A DNA stretch of 64,000 nucleotides from Solea solea (GCF_958295425.1 NC_081136.1:13239381-13303380); one strand, 5' to 3'. Counted from the first letter of the stretch, positions 48,900 through 62,625 are shown. Numbers and translations are program-made. Notes: a model not told the origin generated them from the letters alone.

Positions 48900-51800
48900 T
48901 GGTGTTTATCTTTTATAAACTGTTGCACCTTTTTAAAACGCACTCGTATATTGGAGTACTTTCAGTGTTATATCATGTTTACAATTATGCCAACATTATA
49001 TGGTACATATATCTGCCATTTTGAAATGCAATATGTATAGTTTTTCATGTCGAATAAAATGTTTTTAATAGTAAATTTTGCTCGTGTGCTTTTTTTTTTA
49101 AAGAAAAATCTTTTTCATGAAAAATGACAGCAGTGACTGTGCAGTTTGTGAAACTCACTTGAATCAAAGCAGAACAAGGCAAAACAAGCCAAACACTGTT
49201 GGGATGACAACAGCAAAGCTTTGTGGTTAAATGTCACAAGGACAGGTTTGGATAAAAGCTCATCTGTCTGACACTGGTCACTGTTTGTTGAGACTTGGAC
49301 CTGAAGCACTTTACAAAGCCAGCTTTCAAGACGGCGAACACAAAGTGATTATTCAAAATAAAATGTCAGCTTAGCTGTGGAGCATGCAAATATTGGAAAC
49401 AATGTGTGCAACAAACCTGGGGCCAAAACAAACCTGCTCAATGCTGACACCTAGTGGTTGCACTTTTTTTCCCCTTCACACTTACTCCATCTCGAGCTCA
49501 AAACAAGTCTCCCTCTTACTCTAAAATTACTATGTACAAAAAGTAAATATCAGAATCAAATCTATCAATCAATTTATTGTTATTTTTTATTATGAACTCC
49601 CAATAAATTAGAAAAGGGGAATTATGTGCTCATAGTTGCTTGTTTAACCTTGACGATCCAATGAAAAAATCTCCTCCACTTATTCCTAACAGCAAATTCA
49701 GTTTAATACCATATAATTTAATATAATTATATGTGACAAACATGTATTCTTTTTAAATCACAAATACAGGTTTTTTACCTGTCAGGTGAAGATGGGTCAG
49801 ATGCTGATCAGTCACAGCAAAGCCACAGCACAGCGGTGAAGTCACGTCCGGCCACAAGAGGGCACTGAGGAGCAAAGAAGAAATTGATCGTTATGAAAAT
49901 GATTCAGTGTTATTTGTGTTTAGTGCTGAATATTTTCAACAACACAGGTGTCAGTTGCAGGATCAACAACATAAATAGTAAGGTCAGATTTGCCTCAGGT
50001 AGATTTTGTGTACATTTTAAAAAACCTTTTCTGAAATCTGTCATCACTGTATTAATCCTACTTTTATTCCATTTATTTAAATGTGCCCTATTCAGCAACA
50101 AAAAGGACACAAATACAACTTGGTGACAAAGTTTATCCAACATTTCAACCAGGCTGAAATCAAATGAGAGGAGGAAGATTCTGAAAGTTTACATTGACTA
50201 AAGAGGCAAAACAAAAATGAAAAAAAGATGTGGGGAAGAAAAGAAAATTAAATATTGAGAAACCGTCAGTGCCCTCAGTTCTTTCATTAGGCACACTTGT
50301 TTTGTCTGTTAGTCCATTGTTTCATTTTTTGTCTTTGGGTCATTTATTTATTTATCTATTAAGATACAAAAAACAAATGTACATTGTACAAAATGGGTTA
50401 AACCATGGGTTTAAAGGCAACATTTAAAAAGCCTTCTTTCCCTGATTATTCTGTGCACTACTATGATCAATGGATACGGTTTCAATCTGCAGCCAAATTA
50501 ATTTGCTGTGGTCTTGTTTTTATGATTATTCACTTCACTTTTTTTTAGAATAGAATAGAAAAAATATGTATTGTCCAGCTGGAGCGTGAACATTTTGTTT
50601 AAAATTGCTCAATAAATCATAAATAACACATGGTGAAGATAAACCTCAGACTAGAAACGAGACCAAATACAAAGTCTTTAAAATGTAAGGTCACAGAGGT
50701 CACATGCCGTTCAGTGATTTTGTTGTTTTTGTACTTTCTACATCTAATCTTTTCTTTTCTTTTTCTTTAAGAATAATAATCATAATAATCAGGATAAAAC
50801 AGTTTTGTTTTAATTTAACTGGAAACCCTTGATTCCTGCAAATGAGTTCCTCATTTAACTGTAAATCAAAAAAGAATCAAGCGCCCAAAGTAAAACGAGA
50901 GGCATTTTAGTGTTATTACTCTTTGGCTAGTTAAGAGATAATGGATGGACACTGTGTGGAAACACATGGATGCACTTGGCGAATGTGCCCGACCTTAACA
51001 GATGTCTCCACCATCATGACGTAATGACAAAGACTTTCTTTCTAAATACTTTATTTAACGCCTATTAAACGTATTTGTCCAATAAAGTTTGCTGGTTGTT
51101 TAATTGCGGCGTTGTAGAGGATCAGAGGGGAAACCACTGTGGACATTTGACTCTTGACTTTTGCTCTTTGAACACAACAGGTTAATTGGTGACTTTGTTT
51201 TTTATGTGTGTGTGTGTGTTGGTTGTTTTTGCTGCGGCGCACAACAACAGTCTGTTCACCATCTCCATCCAGCGCCTGTCAACACTTGTGCCAGAGACAC
51301 AGTGAGGGAAGCGTGGAAAACAAAAACACTGCATTAGTATTCATGGAAACCAGGACCATTTTCCACACTGCTATTGTGTTTTTTTGTTTTGTTTTCTTTT
51401 GTTTTTTTTGCCAAGTCATTTCAAAAGCCAAAGAGCTAAGTGAAGAGTTTTTGTTTTTTTTTTTCCACAAAGACATCCGTGCTGCATCAACAGAATTCAT
51501 CATAGTTATCATAAAAAAATAAAAAAATAAATCTTTGCTCTTTGTTAAGAGGAAGAACAGTTCAATCCAAACTGTCCAGAGGTAATAGGTCAAATTTACA
51601 TATAATTACCTTCAATTATAACTTAATTTCCTTCCCCCTGTAAACAATAAGGGCCTGAGGGAACTTGATCTCTATGTATACATAATCAGATATGATGCAT
51701 AAACCTGCAGGTCACAATTAAAACATGCATCATACATGTGTATTTAAGGTCCAAATAAACGTTATAAAGCTAAGACACTTTTTTTCTCCAGTCCCATACA

Positions 51801-52039
51801 TTAACAACATTTAATATGCCTCTATAGACTTGAAGGATTTTTCCTCATCGTTTCCTGTGCAAAACAACCAATATCACGTAATTAGAAGTTTAATTATTAT
51901 TATTTTTACCATAACTATGATTTGGGTCCAAATTAACACCCACATATCCAAATTCAATAAGATTAATTAGTTTTCCCTTCCATTTTTTTCACTTATTGTT
52001 CTGGTGGGAAAAAAAACTGTTTATACTAATTGTTGATAT

Positions 52040-52110
52040 GTAGACTGAACAGAAGAGGGTCTTACATGGATCCTTGAGGTACACCAATAGTCATTAGATA
52101 TATATTTGTA
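52040..52110 (-). mobile_element. Decayed LINE reverse-transcriptase fragment
   Basis: The minus strand reads GVPQGSM, a stop, then DPLLFSLHINN, clearly derived from the conserved GVPQGSxLGPLLF RT motif. A similar piece (SVPQGSI, stop, then shifted LLFSL) lies about 370 bases on, at 52370-52470. Confidence 0.6.
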
Positions 52111-52369
52111 TAGATAATTTAGCAATTAATATTCAACTCACAAAGATTTTTAATAGCAGTTACTAGCTATATAGCGATAGCTGTTTGTGCACAATCTCTT
52201 AAATTTCTTTTATTGCTCTTTGGGAGATTATAAATATTTTTTCCAGATTATTATATTAACCTGGGGAAAAACATTAGGGCTAAGTATTAATAATACATAT
52301 GGAGGAAAATATATATTGTTTGTGTGACTCATTTTAAATATCTAAATCTTTGCTGTTGTAGTTGGTTAA

Positions 52370-52470
52370 AATATTGTTGGAGTGATTGTCTGATTGATCA
52401 CTATCATACACTATAGACTGAATAGTAACATGTCCTTAAATAGATCCTTGAGGAACACTGTTTTTTTTTT
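52370..52470 (-). mobile_element. Second decayed LINE reverse-transcriptase fragment
   Basis: Minus strand reads SVPQGSI followed by a stop and a frameshifted LLFSL. It is the same motif as at 52040-52110, suggesting two nested or tandem dead copies. Confidence 0.55.
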
Positions 52471-53336
52471 CTTCTTTGCTCCTTTGAATATCATTTATAT
52501 ACGGATTATTTTTCTTAGTTTTGTCTCGAAATAAAAATGTATTTTAGCAAATGTCATTCTACATTTCATGTGTTTTGCAAACCTTTCTCTTTTAGGCAGA
52601 GTTACAACCATTTTTCCAGAACAGCACATTATCCCATTATGTCACATTATGTTTTTTTATGGGAGCATTTAAATGTAAATGAGAAGAAAATGCAGACTGC
52701 AATGATGTAGATTAATATAATTTCCATATATTGCTTTTCAATGCCCATATCTGATCATTAGACTAAAGTAAGTATGTATAAGTACCATATTGGAGCACTT
52801 TCCCTCACTAATCCATCAAATAGACACCCATGTATTGTGAAATGTGTTCTTATTCTGTCACGGTGGCTTAATGTTGACTTTTATAATTACACCTCTGTGC
52901 TTTTTTTTTATTATGATCTGAGTCTCAGCACGTTCCCTCGCTGCAGGACTCAAACATTGGCAGCACTGCACACCTGTCAAGGACCACCTGCAGAGAATTA
53001 TCAAGCACGACGACAATGTCTTATATCACTTTAGCTGGGACTTCTGTTATCGCTGAGCAGATATTAGTGCAGCTCAGCTCACTCATATCTCTCCTTTGTG
53101 TTTTAACGCTGCGACATTGATGCGTAAACGTGCCATTTCACCCTTCTAATTTTCTTTATTGCACTTGTGCTGCGTCCAAGGATAGCATTTCTCAAGTGCA
53201 CTGTAACTACTTGACACACACACACACACATGCATACACACAAAGCACACACCTGGGGAAACATTCCTCGAGGGAAGTCATCAATCAGTTTTATGGCTTT
53301 CTCTGGGAAAGTTTCCTCCTTTCCAATCAAGCATCT

Positions 53337-53362
53337 TCTCTCTCTCTCTCTCTCTCTCTCCC
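53337..53362. repeat. (TC)n microsatellite
   Basis: Pure TC run in intergenic DNA. Confidence 0.9.
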
Positions 53363-54829
53363 CCTCTCTCTATTCTGTCTAATATTTCCATCTGTATCAG
53401 TTTTGCTTCACATCTGAGAACAATCCACTGCGGCCAATTAACTTCAACCATTATTCCTATTCCACCGAGGGATAATTGGAGCAAACTGGAGGGTGAGATC
53501 TCTGCCTGGACAATATGAGACAAGGCTACTGCAACATGGCTTCTCTCTGTATCCTCAATTTGCCTGCCAGTGGTAATAAACCTGAGGTGGAGGAAATGCA
53601 CAGTGTAAAAAAGAAAGTCCTAACAAGTCCTGAAATGCTGAATTGAGTCTCAAAATCCATATTTTCTGCTGTAGCCACTTGAATTAATACTCTCTCCGGA
53701 GCTTGTGGCAACAAATACAGCTCGGTGATTTGTTTTCAGATTAATTCTGATTCTCAGATTTCTATAAAGAGAGTGTAATGTGTTGCCGCTGGTGGAGGAA
53801 GTACTCAGATCTCTTACCTAAAAGGTCCTCAAGACATATTTTTCTTATCATGAGCGGTGAGATCATGCAGAGACAAAACATTTTCTGCTGTTGCTGGAAC
53901 AGCTTTGGCTTTTTTCAATAGAGAGATTTTTCCGCATGCATGTGTCTGTCTGTGCTCGTCTCATTGTTTTTATTGGGCACCGTTGGGAAAAGCATTCTGG
54001 AGTTTTTCAATAAGGGAGAGATGGGGAATATTATGTCTATTATATCTAATCTGGTAGTGGAGGAAAACATGAAAAAGTAATTTATTCAAGGCACATATAC
54101 GAAAGCAGGTCTGGAAGTCATCTGTAACTTAACTCTTAATATTTAGACCAGGGCTGTAAATAAAGACAAAAATAACTTTGTTTTTTTTTTCAGTTGATCA
54201 AATTGTAAAGTACGACATTGTCTCTTTCAGGCTGCTACAGTATTGTTGCTGAATATAAACATGATCTACTGTAATAAGATTCCTGCACTGAAAAGATTGT
54301 ATTGTATATTAACAGTATAAATCTTGTGAGGACCAAAAGAAATTTGAAAAAAAGTGATTTTGTGTAGAATATCTGCCAAATTACACTTTATCCTGTCAAT
54401 TAAAATGTGTAAAATGAGTACAAAAAAAGTCGAGATAGAATAGAATAAATAGTGTAAAGCACTTAAGAGGCAAATCCCTCCATTTGTAATTTGATATATG
54501 ATAACTTTTGTTTATAGTACTTCAGAATATATTACACAAGCAAGGTGTGTATGTCCACATTCACATTAGATACCAGTTTGTCAAGTTTGTCTCATTTGAA
54601 CATTATTTGACAAAATAAAGACAATATATCCATTATTCTGGATGGTTTAAGAAAGCGCCAAATAAGAAGTATTTTGAACCTAAAATGAACCAAACATTGA
54701 ACTATACGAGGTTATCAGTGGGTTTAATAATGCTCTTGGTTTTACTGTGATGGATATGATACTTTATTTTGTCATGGGAGACCGTTTGGCAGCGGTGCGC
54801 CCTGCGTCAAACAGGATGTGGCTCCGCTC

Positions 54830-55117
54830 GGGGTGGTGGGAGCTCTTTCGGCTCCAGATATAAGGAGAGACACCTCCCAGCTGGTCCCGTTAATTTGCCT
54901 CCCTCTCCTCCTCCTCCTCCTCCTCCTCCTCTTCCCCTTCCACTATACCCGGTGTATTGCCCCCTCTCGGTCGGTTTATCTCGTGTCCCACTGTCTCTGC
55001 AGACGAGCTGGAGGAGGAAGTGGATGTGCGGACACTTGCTGCGCTCCTCTTTAATGACCAGGACGCACCGCGGGAGCAGGGGAAGTAAGGAGAAGAGGAA
55101 TCACAGGGACGCACATG
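54830..55117 (+). promoter_or_regulatory. Candidate promoter and non-coding first exon of the netrin gene
   Basis: Locally GC-richer sequence with a TATA-like gatataagg at about 54855, a CTC repeat at 54898-54930 and a donor-like ACATG/GTGAGC at 55117. The netrin coding exon at 61160 starts with a strong acceptor ahead of its ATG, so a leader exon must exist upstream. This is the best candidate I can see, but no splice evidence is available. Confidence 0.3.
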
Positions 55118-58100
55118 GTGAGCACTCCTGATTTATATTATCGTACCTCTCTCTCTCTCGCTCTCTCTTTTTAAGACTCAGACGGTGAGACTGCTGTGAG
55201 AGTCGAATGTGCAACTTTTCTTTCTCCGTGCGCGCAGAGAAGAGACTTTACGCGCAAGTTTTACGCAGCGAGTGCACGGCAAATCTGAGCCTGTGGTATT
55301 TTTTGTGACTTAAGAATAACATTCGCAGTCAAATATTATTTGCCACATGTTACTTTAAATTGAATCAGGGAAATATTTGGCACTCATTTTGTGTAGATGT
55401 AGATCCAGTCTTATACAAATTAATTATTTCAAGTGCCTTTATTTATTGTTAAAAAAAAGTATTATACAGAGACGTTTTAAATTTAGACAGCAAGCTGTAT
55501 AAAATGTCTGATTTATTACATCGATAAATCCGTTGCCTAACATTGAACTCATCCAAGTCATTTTGACTTTACAAACTCAGACTTTATTTAGCCTCTAATT
55601 GTTTAGTTTTCAATAGATAATTGTTCCATTTTTAATATTAAGAATACTCAGTCTAATATTGTTATGTTTGTGTCATTCAAAATGAAAACATAAATTACGT
55701 ACATGACAGGACGATACCAGGGTTTGCAATTAGTTCATCTGATCTTGGAATAATGTCTCCCCTCAATACAAACACATGCGAGTAATTACGACAACGAGTT
55801 TATTTTCTTCAATCACAATTCACTTGTTTGATCGCCTCCCACTGTAAATATTATTCTTCCTCTCTATCCCGCAGGATAAAGCGAAATTGGCGGCTGCTTA
55901 ACGAGAGCAATTAGCACAGAATGGCTGTAATTAAGCTTCACTCTCAGCGTCTGCCAAAGTCATCAAGACTAAAACACGACCGACGTTTATGTGCAACGAA
56001 CCGCAGCAAGTGAATCATTCTTATTAGTCCCAGCGCCATTAAATGCAACGCAAACCGCAAACTTGTGTGTGACTCCAGGCTCTTTGAACGTCTCACCTTA
56101 ATTTCCCTGAAGTCTCCCTTTTTTTCCAGTACCTGAATGCAACACTAAATATATCATATACAATCTTTTTTTAATCTATGTATCTATTGATATATGCACA
56201 TGTAGATAAAACAATACTAACATATATAATAATATAAATATAATAAAAGTTGTGTGTGTACGCCATACAAACTGATAATATACAGTAAAATAGCATCATG
56301 CTGTATATTATCCATCATCTATCCATTGATATAGATACATAGGTAGACATAATAATAATACTGAATAAAACAATGAAAAAACAATGCCTTTAATATACAA
56401 TATATTACTGTATTATAATCTATAAATGTACCATATATTAACTATCGAGACACATAGTGCTTACCATTTTGCATATGCAGCTGCACATAGAAACAGTGTA
56501 TATACAATAGACGATACACTACATGTTATCCAAGAATCCTAAATAAAATAAAAGTTGCATAATTTAGGTGCATACATGCACATCTAAATGGTTTTTATAC
56601 TGTACAATATATAAAATCGTATTATACGATATACTGTATATTATCTGTCTATACATTAATCCATACCCGATCCTAAATAATATAAGAAAGTTACATCTAT
56701 AGGTGCCTATATCCATATATACTTACATTTATATGTAAAATAAAAGGTGTGCATACGTATGTGTGTGTGTGTGTGTGTGTGTGTGTTACAGGGGCGTACA
56801 TTGCAGTGCAGTGGAGGGCGTTAATGTAGCACACAGTAGTGAAAAACAAATATTAAAACAGGCTGCTTTTAAAATATTTTTGTTTCAAAGTTTATACTAT
56901 TATACTATTTAATAGTGCTGTAAACAGTCTTTGCATCTCCATCGCTAACCTGCTCTGCCACACTGTGTGTGCGTTTGTGTGTGTGTGGATGCAATTGTCG
57001 ACGCAGTCATGACCAGTGGCCTCACTCTTATTCCCATCATGCCTGAGGTTCGTCTTTGGCGTGCCTGCAACGCGGAATCACAATGATTTCATTTCCATCT
57101 GTTTTTCAATATCAACATGTGAAGCTCAGTGCTGCGCACACAAAGCCGCTTGCCAACTAGTATGAGGCTATAAAGGGAGGGGGGGGCGGGGTGTGTAAGT
57201 TGACAGGAAACTTAAATATCAAGTGGGTGACATGTGGTTTTTTATTCAAAAATTAAATAAGCAGGACAATGAGGGTCAATGCAGAGGCAGAGGCACCCTC
57301 ACATGTATCTGTGACGGTGCACTTGGCCCCCCGGGGGGGGGGTGCATTGAATGCACCGGGGTTGGCGGTTTATTGTTGATGCACGTCTGAAGGACGGAGG
57401 CCTTTTAGCTAAAGATACGAGCAGTGATAATCCATTTTGTGCTGTCTGTTGCTTCCACCTCCTGCAGGCCCCCCCTCCACTAAAATTAGATTATTACACC
57501 TAAAACAGAGCTCCTGGAATCTGCTCCGTGTGGAATAACACACACATGCGCTTCAACTGTGCAAGCAGGAATGCAGTTTGGGAATACAGACGGCATACGT
57601 AGCCTCTCTCTTCTCACCCAGTGTTGTATTTCTGACCGGCTGAGGACAATTGCAAATTAACAAAGGTGTCAGTGTGGTAACATGCGCCAACAGGTGCTTT
57701 GCTGCAGCTTCAAACATGTCGGCTATAAGAGAGAGCTCATATAATTGATCATATTTATTTAAAGGCCCCCGAGTCTTGGAGCAGAGTTGCAATGTAGAAG
57801 CCTGGGAAATCGTCCCAGTGACTATCACCCGGATATAAAACTCTTGTTCATTTTTATACAAACACCTCATTTCGTCTTTTGAGACTCGCGAAGGTGCAGA
57901 GCAACTCAAATCTAAAGTGTTTGTCTCCGTCTTGCTACGCACATGGCTGGACAAATCTGCTGTCCATGACGAAGAATGTTAAAATGTGTGAGACAGGCCA
58001 AATCCAGCTCATCTGCTCACCAGAACAGCCCCAGACCCAGACAGGCCCGCAGCTCCAAAGTGTGAACAGACCAGAGCGAGTTACAGTAACAGGTAGAAAG

Positions 58101-61100
58101 AGACTATACCACCAGCAGAGATTTTACGATCATTTTAAGTCTTCATTTTCTGCCAAAACACAATAAATTAGTTGTTTTTTTTTCAGAATAAAGCTCTAAA
58201 ATGTGACCAAAAAAGATAAAATCCCATGTTGCAAATTTATTTTTATAAACTTAGCTTCTTTACACTTATCTTTCCTGACCATTCAATAGTAGAAGTGCAC
58301 TACAAGCCCATTATATTGATTACAGTCTAAAAAAGTCAAAAATCCTATTTAAATCCATTTTTACATTGTAAGGCAGTTGAATATAAGAAGCAGTCTTTGC
58401 TATTTTGCTGGCTTTCAAATGTGTAAGACAATAACAAAGAGCATGTTGTTACCAATACCTTTTTAATAAAAAAAAAGTAAAAAGAAAAAAAGAAGAAGCG
58501 TAAAACATTTTCCTTCCTTATGACATTTATCATTTCTAATCCTCCAACTTGTCAGGCACTTTAATTGCATTTAATTACACCTCAACAAAATGAAGAATGA
58601 ATGAAGGTTTACGTTAGGAAATCAATACGGACTGCAGCTTGTTGCTCCGGCTTCGAGCACTGACATGAGTGGCGGTTTCCTTTCTCTCCTCTGTACGACT
58701 ATGCTGTAAACATGCCCCCAGGTTGTCAGCAAGTATTTTTCCAGCCACTTGCCAGCCAAGCATAGCTGCTTCCACAGATCACCCGCAGGAGATGTCGTTG
58801 ATCTTATCATACCACAATTTGACTGTATAAGCTTTTTGAGGAGGCGTGAAGAAGTCTCACTGAATGCTGTCAAAGTGGAGGAGTTCTTGTAGGGGTTTGG
58901 TGCAGACCTCAATTTGCAATTTTCTTGTGAGAAGGAATAGGTGATGACAGCCTCTTTTACACATGAGCTATTTGTAGTCAATACAGAGCACCTTGACAAC
59001 AGGAGTGGTGTAAAATACCCCTGATGTCTAGGTTTGGCATTTTTGACCCATCAAGTGACACTTAAAACGGAATGCCGCTCATCCGCAGTATGTTCTTCCG
59101 ATACCCCGGCCGTGTGAATTTATGGAAAGCGGCAGAGAAAAACACTTGAAACCATATCCGATGGGTTCTGGTGGCTGTGCCAGACAGATGATCTGGTTTC
59201 AGAGGAGAAGAGAGTCTGGATTTGGCCTAGTGGGGCGCATTAAAAAACCTCAGGGGCCTCTCTGGGATGAGCATCCATTTATCAAAGTGGTTGTAATGGG
59301 GCAATGTTTAATTAGTCATGTAATGTGACAAAGACAAGAGCAAGTGCATGTCATGGGAATGTTAAACAACCCCCCCCCCTTTCCCTTTGCAGCCTTACAT
59401 GTTTGAACCACCACAACCCTGAGCTGTTACTCGTCCACACTCACGTATCATTTCCCAACCATGAATAATTCTTTGTCATACTCTCAAAGCTCTTGAATTT
59501 GCTGATAACCTTTGCCCTGCTCATAATCCTCTCTGACAACATCTTCCCTTCCTACACGGCCAAGACGTCACCACTGAATGAAACCGAACACCTAATTAAT
59601 CACACCATCAGCGTATAAGTCCAGCTTTTTATCAGTGAGTTCAGATTCCCACGGGACATGTCTCGACATGTCAGGAATGACCAGCCGAGGCATTCTGGGT
59701 CCCAGGAATGCGGCTCACTGGCATCAGGGTCACAGTTAGACCGCTCATCGCCGCACTCGCCACTTGCGGTGTATCCCGTGGCAGCTTCGCAAAGAGTGAG
59801 GGGGAGCCTCAAATGTGGTGTCCGATCTCCCCCTTTTGTCCTTTTACTATACAGTAGCTTTAACCGATCCTACCATGTCTTCTGATTTCGACCTCAGGAG
59901 GAGAGCAGCTTGTCCGAGGGCTTGCCGTAGCCTCCGTGCAGGCCCCGCAGAGCTGTGTGGTCCCTGAGGGGAGCCTCATATTTCGGTCGTTGGCTAATTG
60001 AGCAGGATGACGAGGCCGCAGAGGCTCTCTGCCACGTCCTCTCCTACGGGTTTGGTTTATGCAGCCCTGCTGACTTTGCTGTCAGTGTCAAACGCTTGTT
60101 AGGACATCATCAATCTCGAAGCAGTTAAGAATATTCCCAGACCAGAATGAAGGGGGCAGGTGATAGATGTGCGGGGAGATAGAAGGGCAGGGGGGGAAAG
60201 CCGTTTGAAAATGTGGAAGGAAGGCAGTTATTGATGTAAATATGACAGACCTCTTGAGAAAGAAAGGGAAAGAAACCCAAAAATGAAAGTGGAAATCTGG
60301 AACTTTCTTAGCACGGGAAGAATCCATTTAGGGAATGTGCTTCTGGGCTTAGGGTGAGTTATTAAAAACAATAACAACTGGTTCCGGAGAAGGAACATTC
60401 CTTGTTCGTTGTGACCACATGTCAAAATTAATCTTGACAGACGAATAAATTACTCTCATCACCAGTTGTAAGGGATTTACTTGCACTGTGGCGACACACA
60501 AGCCCGTATTTGTCTTCACCACGGAAGTCTCCACGTAGTGGGCTCATGCTGAACACCCATTTTGATCTATAAATCATTTCCTACTATCCCAAGCCCTAAT
60601 CTCCCAACTCCTCTTCTCCCCTCCCCTATTTTCTCTTTCTCATACACTCTTTTCTGCTCAATAACCGCTCACACTCAGCCCCCTCGCTTGCCTGCAGCAC
60701 TGACCAGCGGTAAATGATTTGAAAAGGAGAGAGCCATAAATGTGATGGATGTGGTCCAGGCCGGACTTTAGCCCCAGCTGTTGGGCATGTTTTTTGTCAT
60801 TTAACACAGACCCACTGGGTGCATGGCCTTCTTCACCCCCACTCATCCACTACTTTTTGAAGAAAGTTGAAGACTAATAAGTTCTTAAGGGTCGCAGGTT
60901 CAAACTAGTGGCTGACACCGCTATGATTGCATTTTTACGGGTCGAGACCTTTATTGGCTTCTGCCGTGAGCCAATAAGGTGCAGTTGAAGAGATGCCATA
61001 AACTGGTACTGTGTGTTTTCAATAAAAACACAGGTGGGCAATCTTAGATCTCCTTCTCTAGCTTTAAATTTAAGTCGTATAAATCATTCAGATTGTGTCG

Positions 61101-61159
61101 TTTTACGATGAGACTCCCAAGATTTTCTCCTAAAAATCATCTTTTTCTTTCTTCCATAG
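55118..61159. other. Probable first intron of the netrin gene
   Basis: No coding exon recognised. AT-rich low-complexity DNA from 56140 to 56750, a GT microsatellite at 56758-56786, then more balanced composition. Stretches near 55875-56070 and 59880-60060 look unusually complex and could be conserved non-coding elements. Confidence 0.45.
56758..56786. repeat. (GT)n microsatellite
   Basis: Pure GT dinucleotide run. Confidence 0.9.
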
Positions 61160-61169
61160 GCTCAATGAC

Positions 61170-62625
61170 ATGATGTTCCCACCCTTTTCCCCTCCCCCCT
61201 TTACCTCTCTTTTCCCCATTTTCCTTCTACTCCTCCTTTTCCTCCCCTCATCCCTTGTCTCCTCCTCCCTTTTCCACACCCCATTGAGCTGGACTTCTCC
61301 TCATGACCCCTGCTACCACCTAGATGGGCGCCCACGTCACTGCCTGTCAGAGTTCATCAACGCTGCCTATGGGGTCCCAGTCAACGCTAGTCACTCGGTG
61401 CAAGGGCCCAATCACGATGGCAACATCACCGCCCTGACCGACCTCCACAACCCTCATAACCTCACCTGCTGGATGGCTCGCAGAGGCATGGACACCGGGG
61501 AGTGGGTGCTCTCCATACCACTGGGCCGCCGCTTTGAGATCACCTACATAAGTTTGCAGTTCTGCCACCAGGGGGAACCATCAGATCCCATTTCCATCTC
61601 CATCCTCAAGTCAATGGACTACGGGCGCACCTGGAGGCCAATGCAGCACTACTCCAGCGACTGCCTCACAAACTTTGGGCTGCCATCGCAGACAGTGGCT
61701 CGGACCAGGCATCAAGAAACAGAAGCTCTGTGCTCAGACCCTCGTCCACTGCAAAAGCAGAGGGGCGGAATGGTGCTGGCCTTCTCAACCTTAGACGGAC
61801 GACCGTCCTCACCCGATTTTGACCACAGCCCCACCCTCCAGGACTGGGTGACAGCCACAGACATACGCGTGGTCTTCCATCAGGTGTCCAAAGTTGTCAA
61901 GACCAGCAGTTTGAATAAACAGGATGAAGCAGAATGGCGTGACAGTGGAGAAGATGACCGAAGCACTGGGCGATTGGCCTACAAGGGCCGCACTGAAGGG
62001 CAGATGAACATATTGAACACGGATAATACACTGCCATTTTTTGACAGGCAGTCCAAACAATCAGCGATAAGAGGGAGGAACAAAGGAGAGAAGGTGGACA
62101 AACATGGAAGGAAAAGTCACAGTAAGGGGTCTAGTCAGGATGAAGATGGCCACAATGTGACCAGCAAAGAAGGGGGAGATAGTTTTGGTACGCTCACGCA
62201 TTCAAAGAAAGGTGGGAAAGGGAGAGGGCGTGGCCTTAAGAGGGAGAAAAGTCACTGGCTACCTTGCCCCAATGGCGACTGTGATTGGACAGTGGAGGGG
62301 CAGCGTCAGGGCAACAAAGGGCAGGAACTGAGGAGGAGGCGGAACAATAATCTCAACACGAGGCAGAGTGCAAGGAACCTGCAGGTGGCTCTTCCCTCCA
62401 CTTTTACCTCCCCTGCCCAAGCTCCTCTGGCTCTGTCGGACCTGCAGGTCGGAGGCAGATGTAAATGTAACGGACACGCTTCCAAGTGTCGCCGTGACGA
62501 CACAGGTCGGGCAGTATGTGTGTGCGAGCATCACACAGCGGGGCCAGACTGTGACGTGTGTGAGGACTTCTACTTTGACCGACCCTGGCATCGAGCTACA
62601 CCCACACACCCAAACCCCTGCATTG
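61170..62625 (+). CDS. Netrin-family secreted guidance protein, first coding exon (3' partial)
   Basis: Exon 61160-62625 (acceptor CATAG, donor G/GTGAGT); 485 codons from the ATG at 61170. A hydrophobic signal peptide spans roughly residues 13-33. The laminin N-terminal (LamN) domain, residues 46-238, has DPCYHLDGRPRHCLSEF, LTDLHNPHNLTCW, LKSMDYGRTW, YYSSDC-type HYSSDC, LAFSTLDGRPSS and LQDWVTATDIRVVF. The first laminin EGF-like repeat begins SDLQVGGRCKCNGHASKC, has HHTAGPDCDVC, and ends RPWHRATPTHPNPC. Remaining LE repeats and the C-terminal NTR domain should lie beyond the window. Unusual: the Cys-rich loop expected between VPVNAS and LTDLHNP is missing, and about 180 basic, low-complexity residues (239-421) separate the LamN domain from LE1. 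The HPNPC end recalls netrin-5 more than netrin-1, but the subtype is unsure. Confidence 0.9.

Larger units (their letters stand above)
48920..54750. other. Intergenic, gene-poor
   Basis: About 5.8 kb of AT-rich DNA with no supported gene. It holds two decayed reverse-transcriptase pieces (52040-52110 and 52370-52470), a CA run near 53215-53250 and a TC microsatellite at 53337-53362. Confidence 0.6.

Noticed and set aside
57553..57954. 133-codon minus-strand frame in the netrin intron
   Set aside because: No recognisable domain, no splice borders, and ordinary composition.
61347..62609. Several minus-strand frames across the netrin exon
   Set aside because: Shadows of a long GC-richer coding exon; the plus-strand frame has clear netrin motifs.
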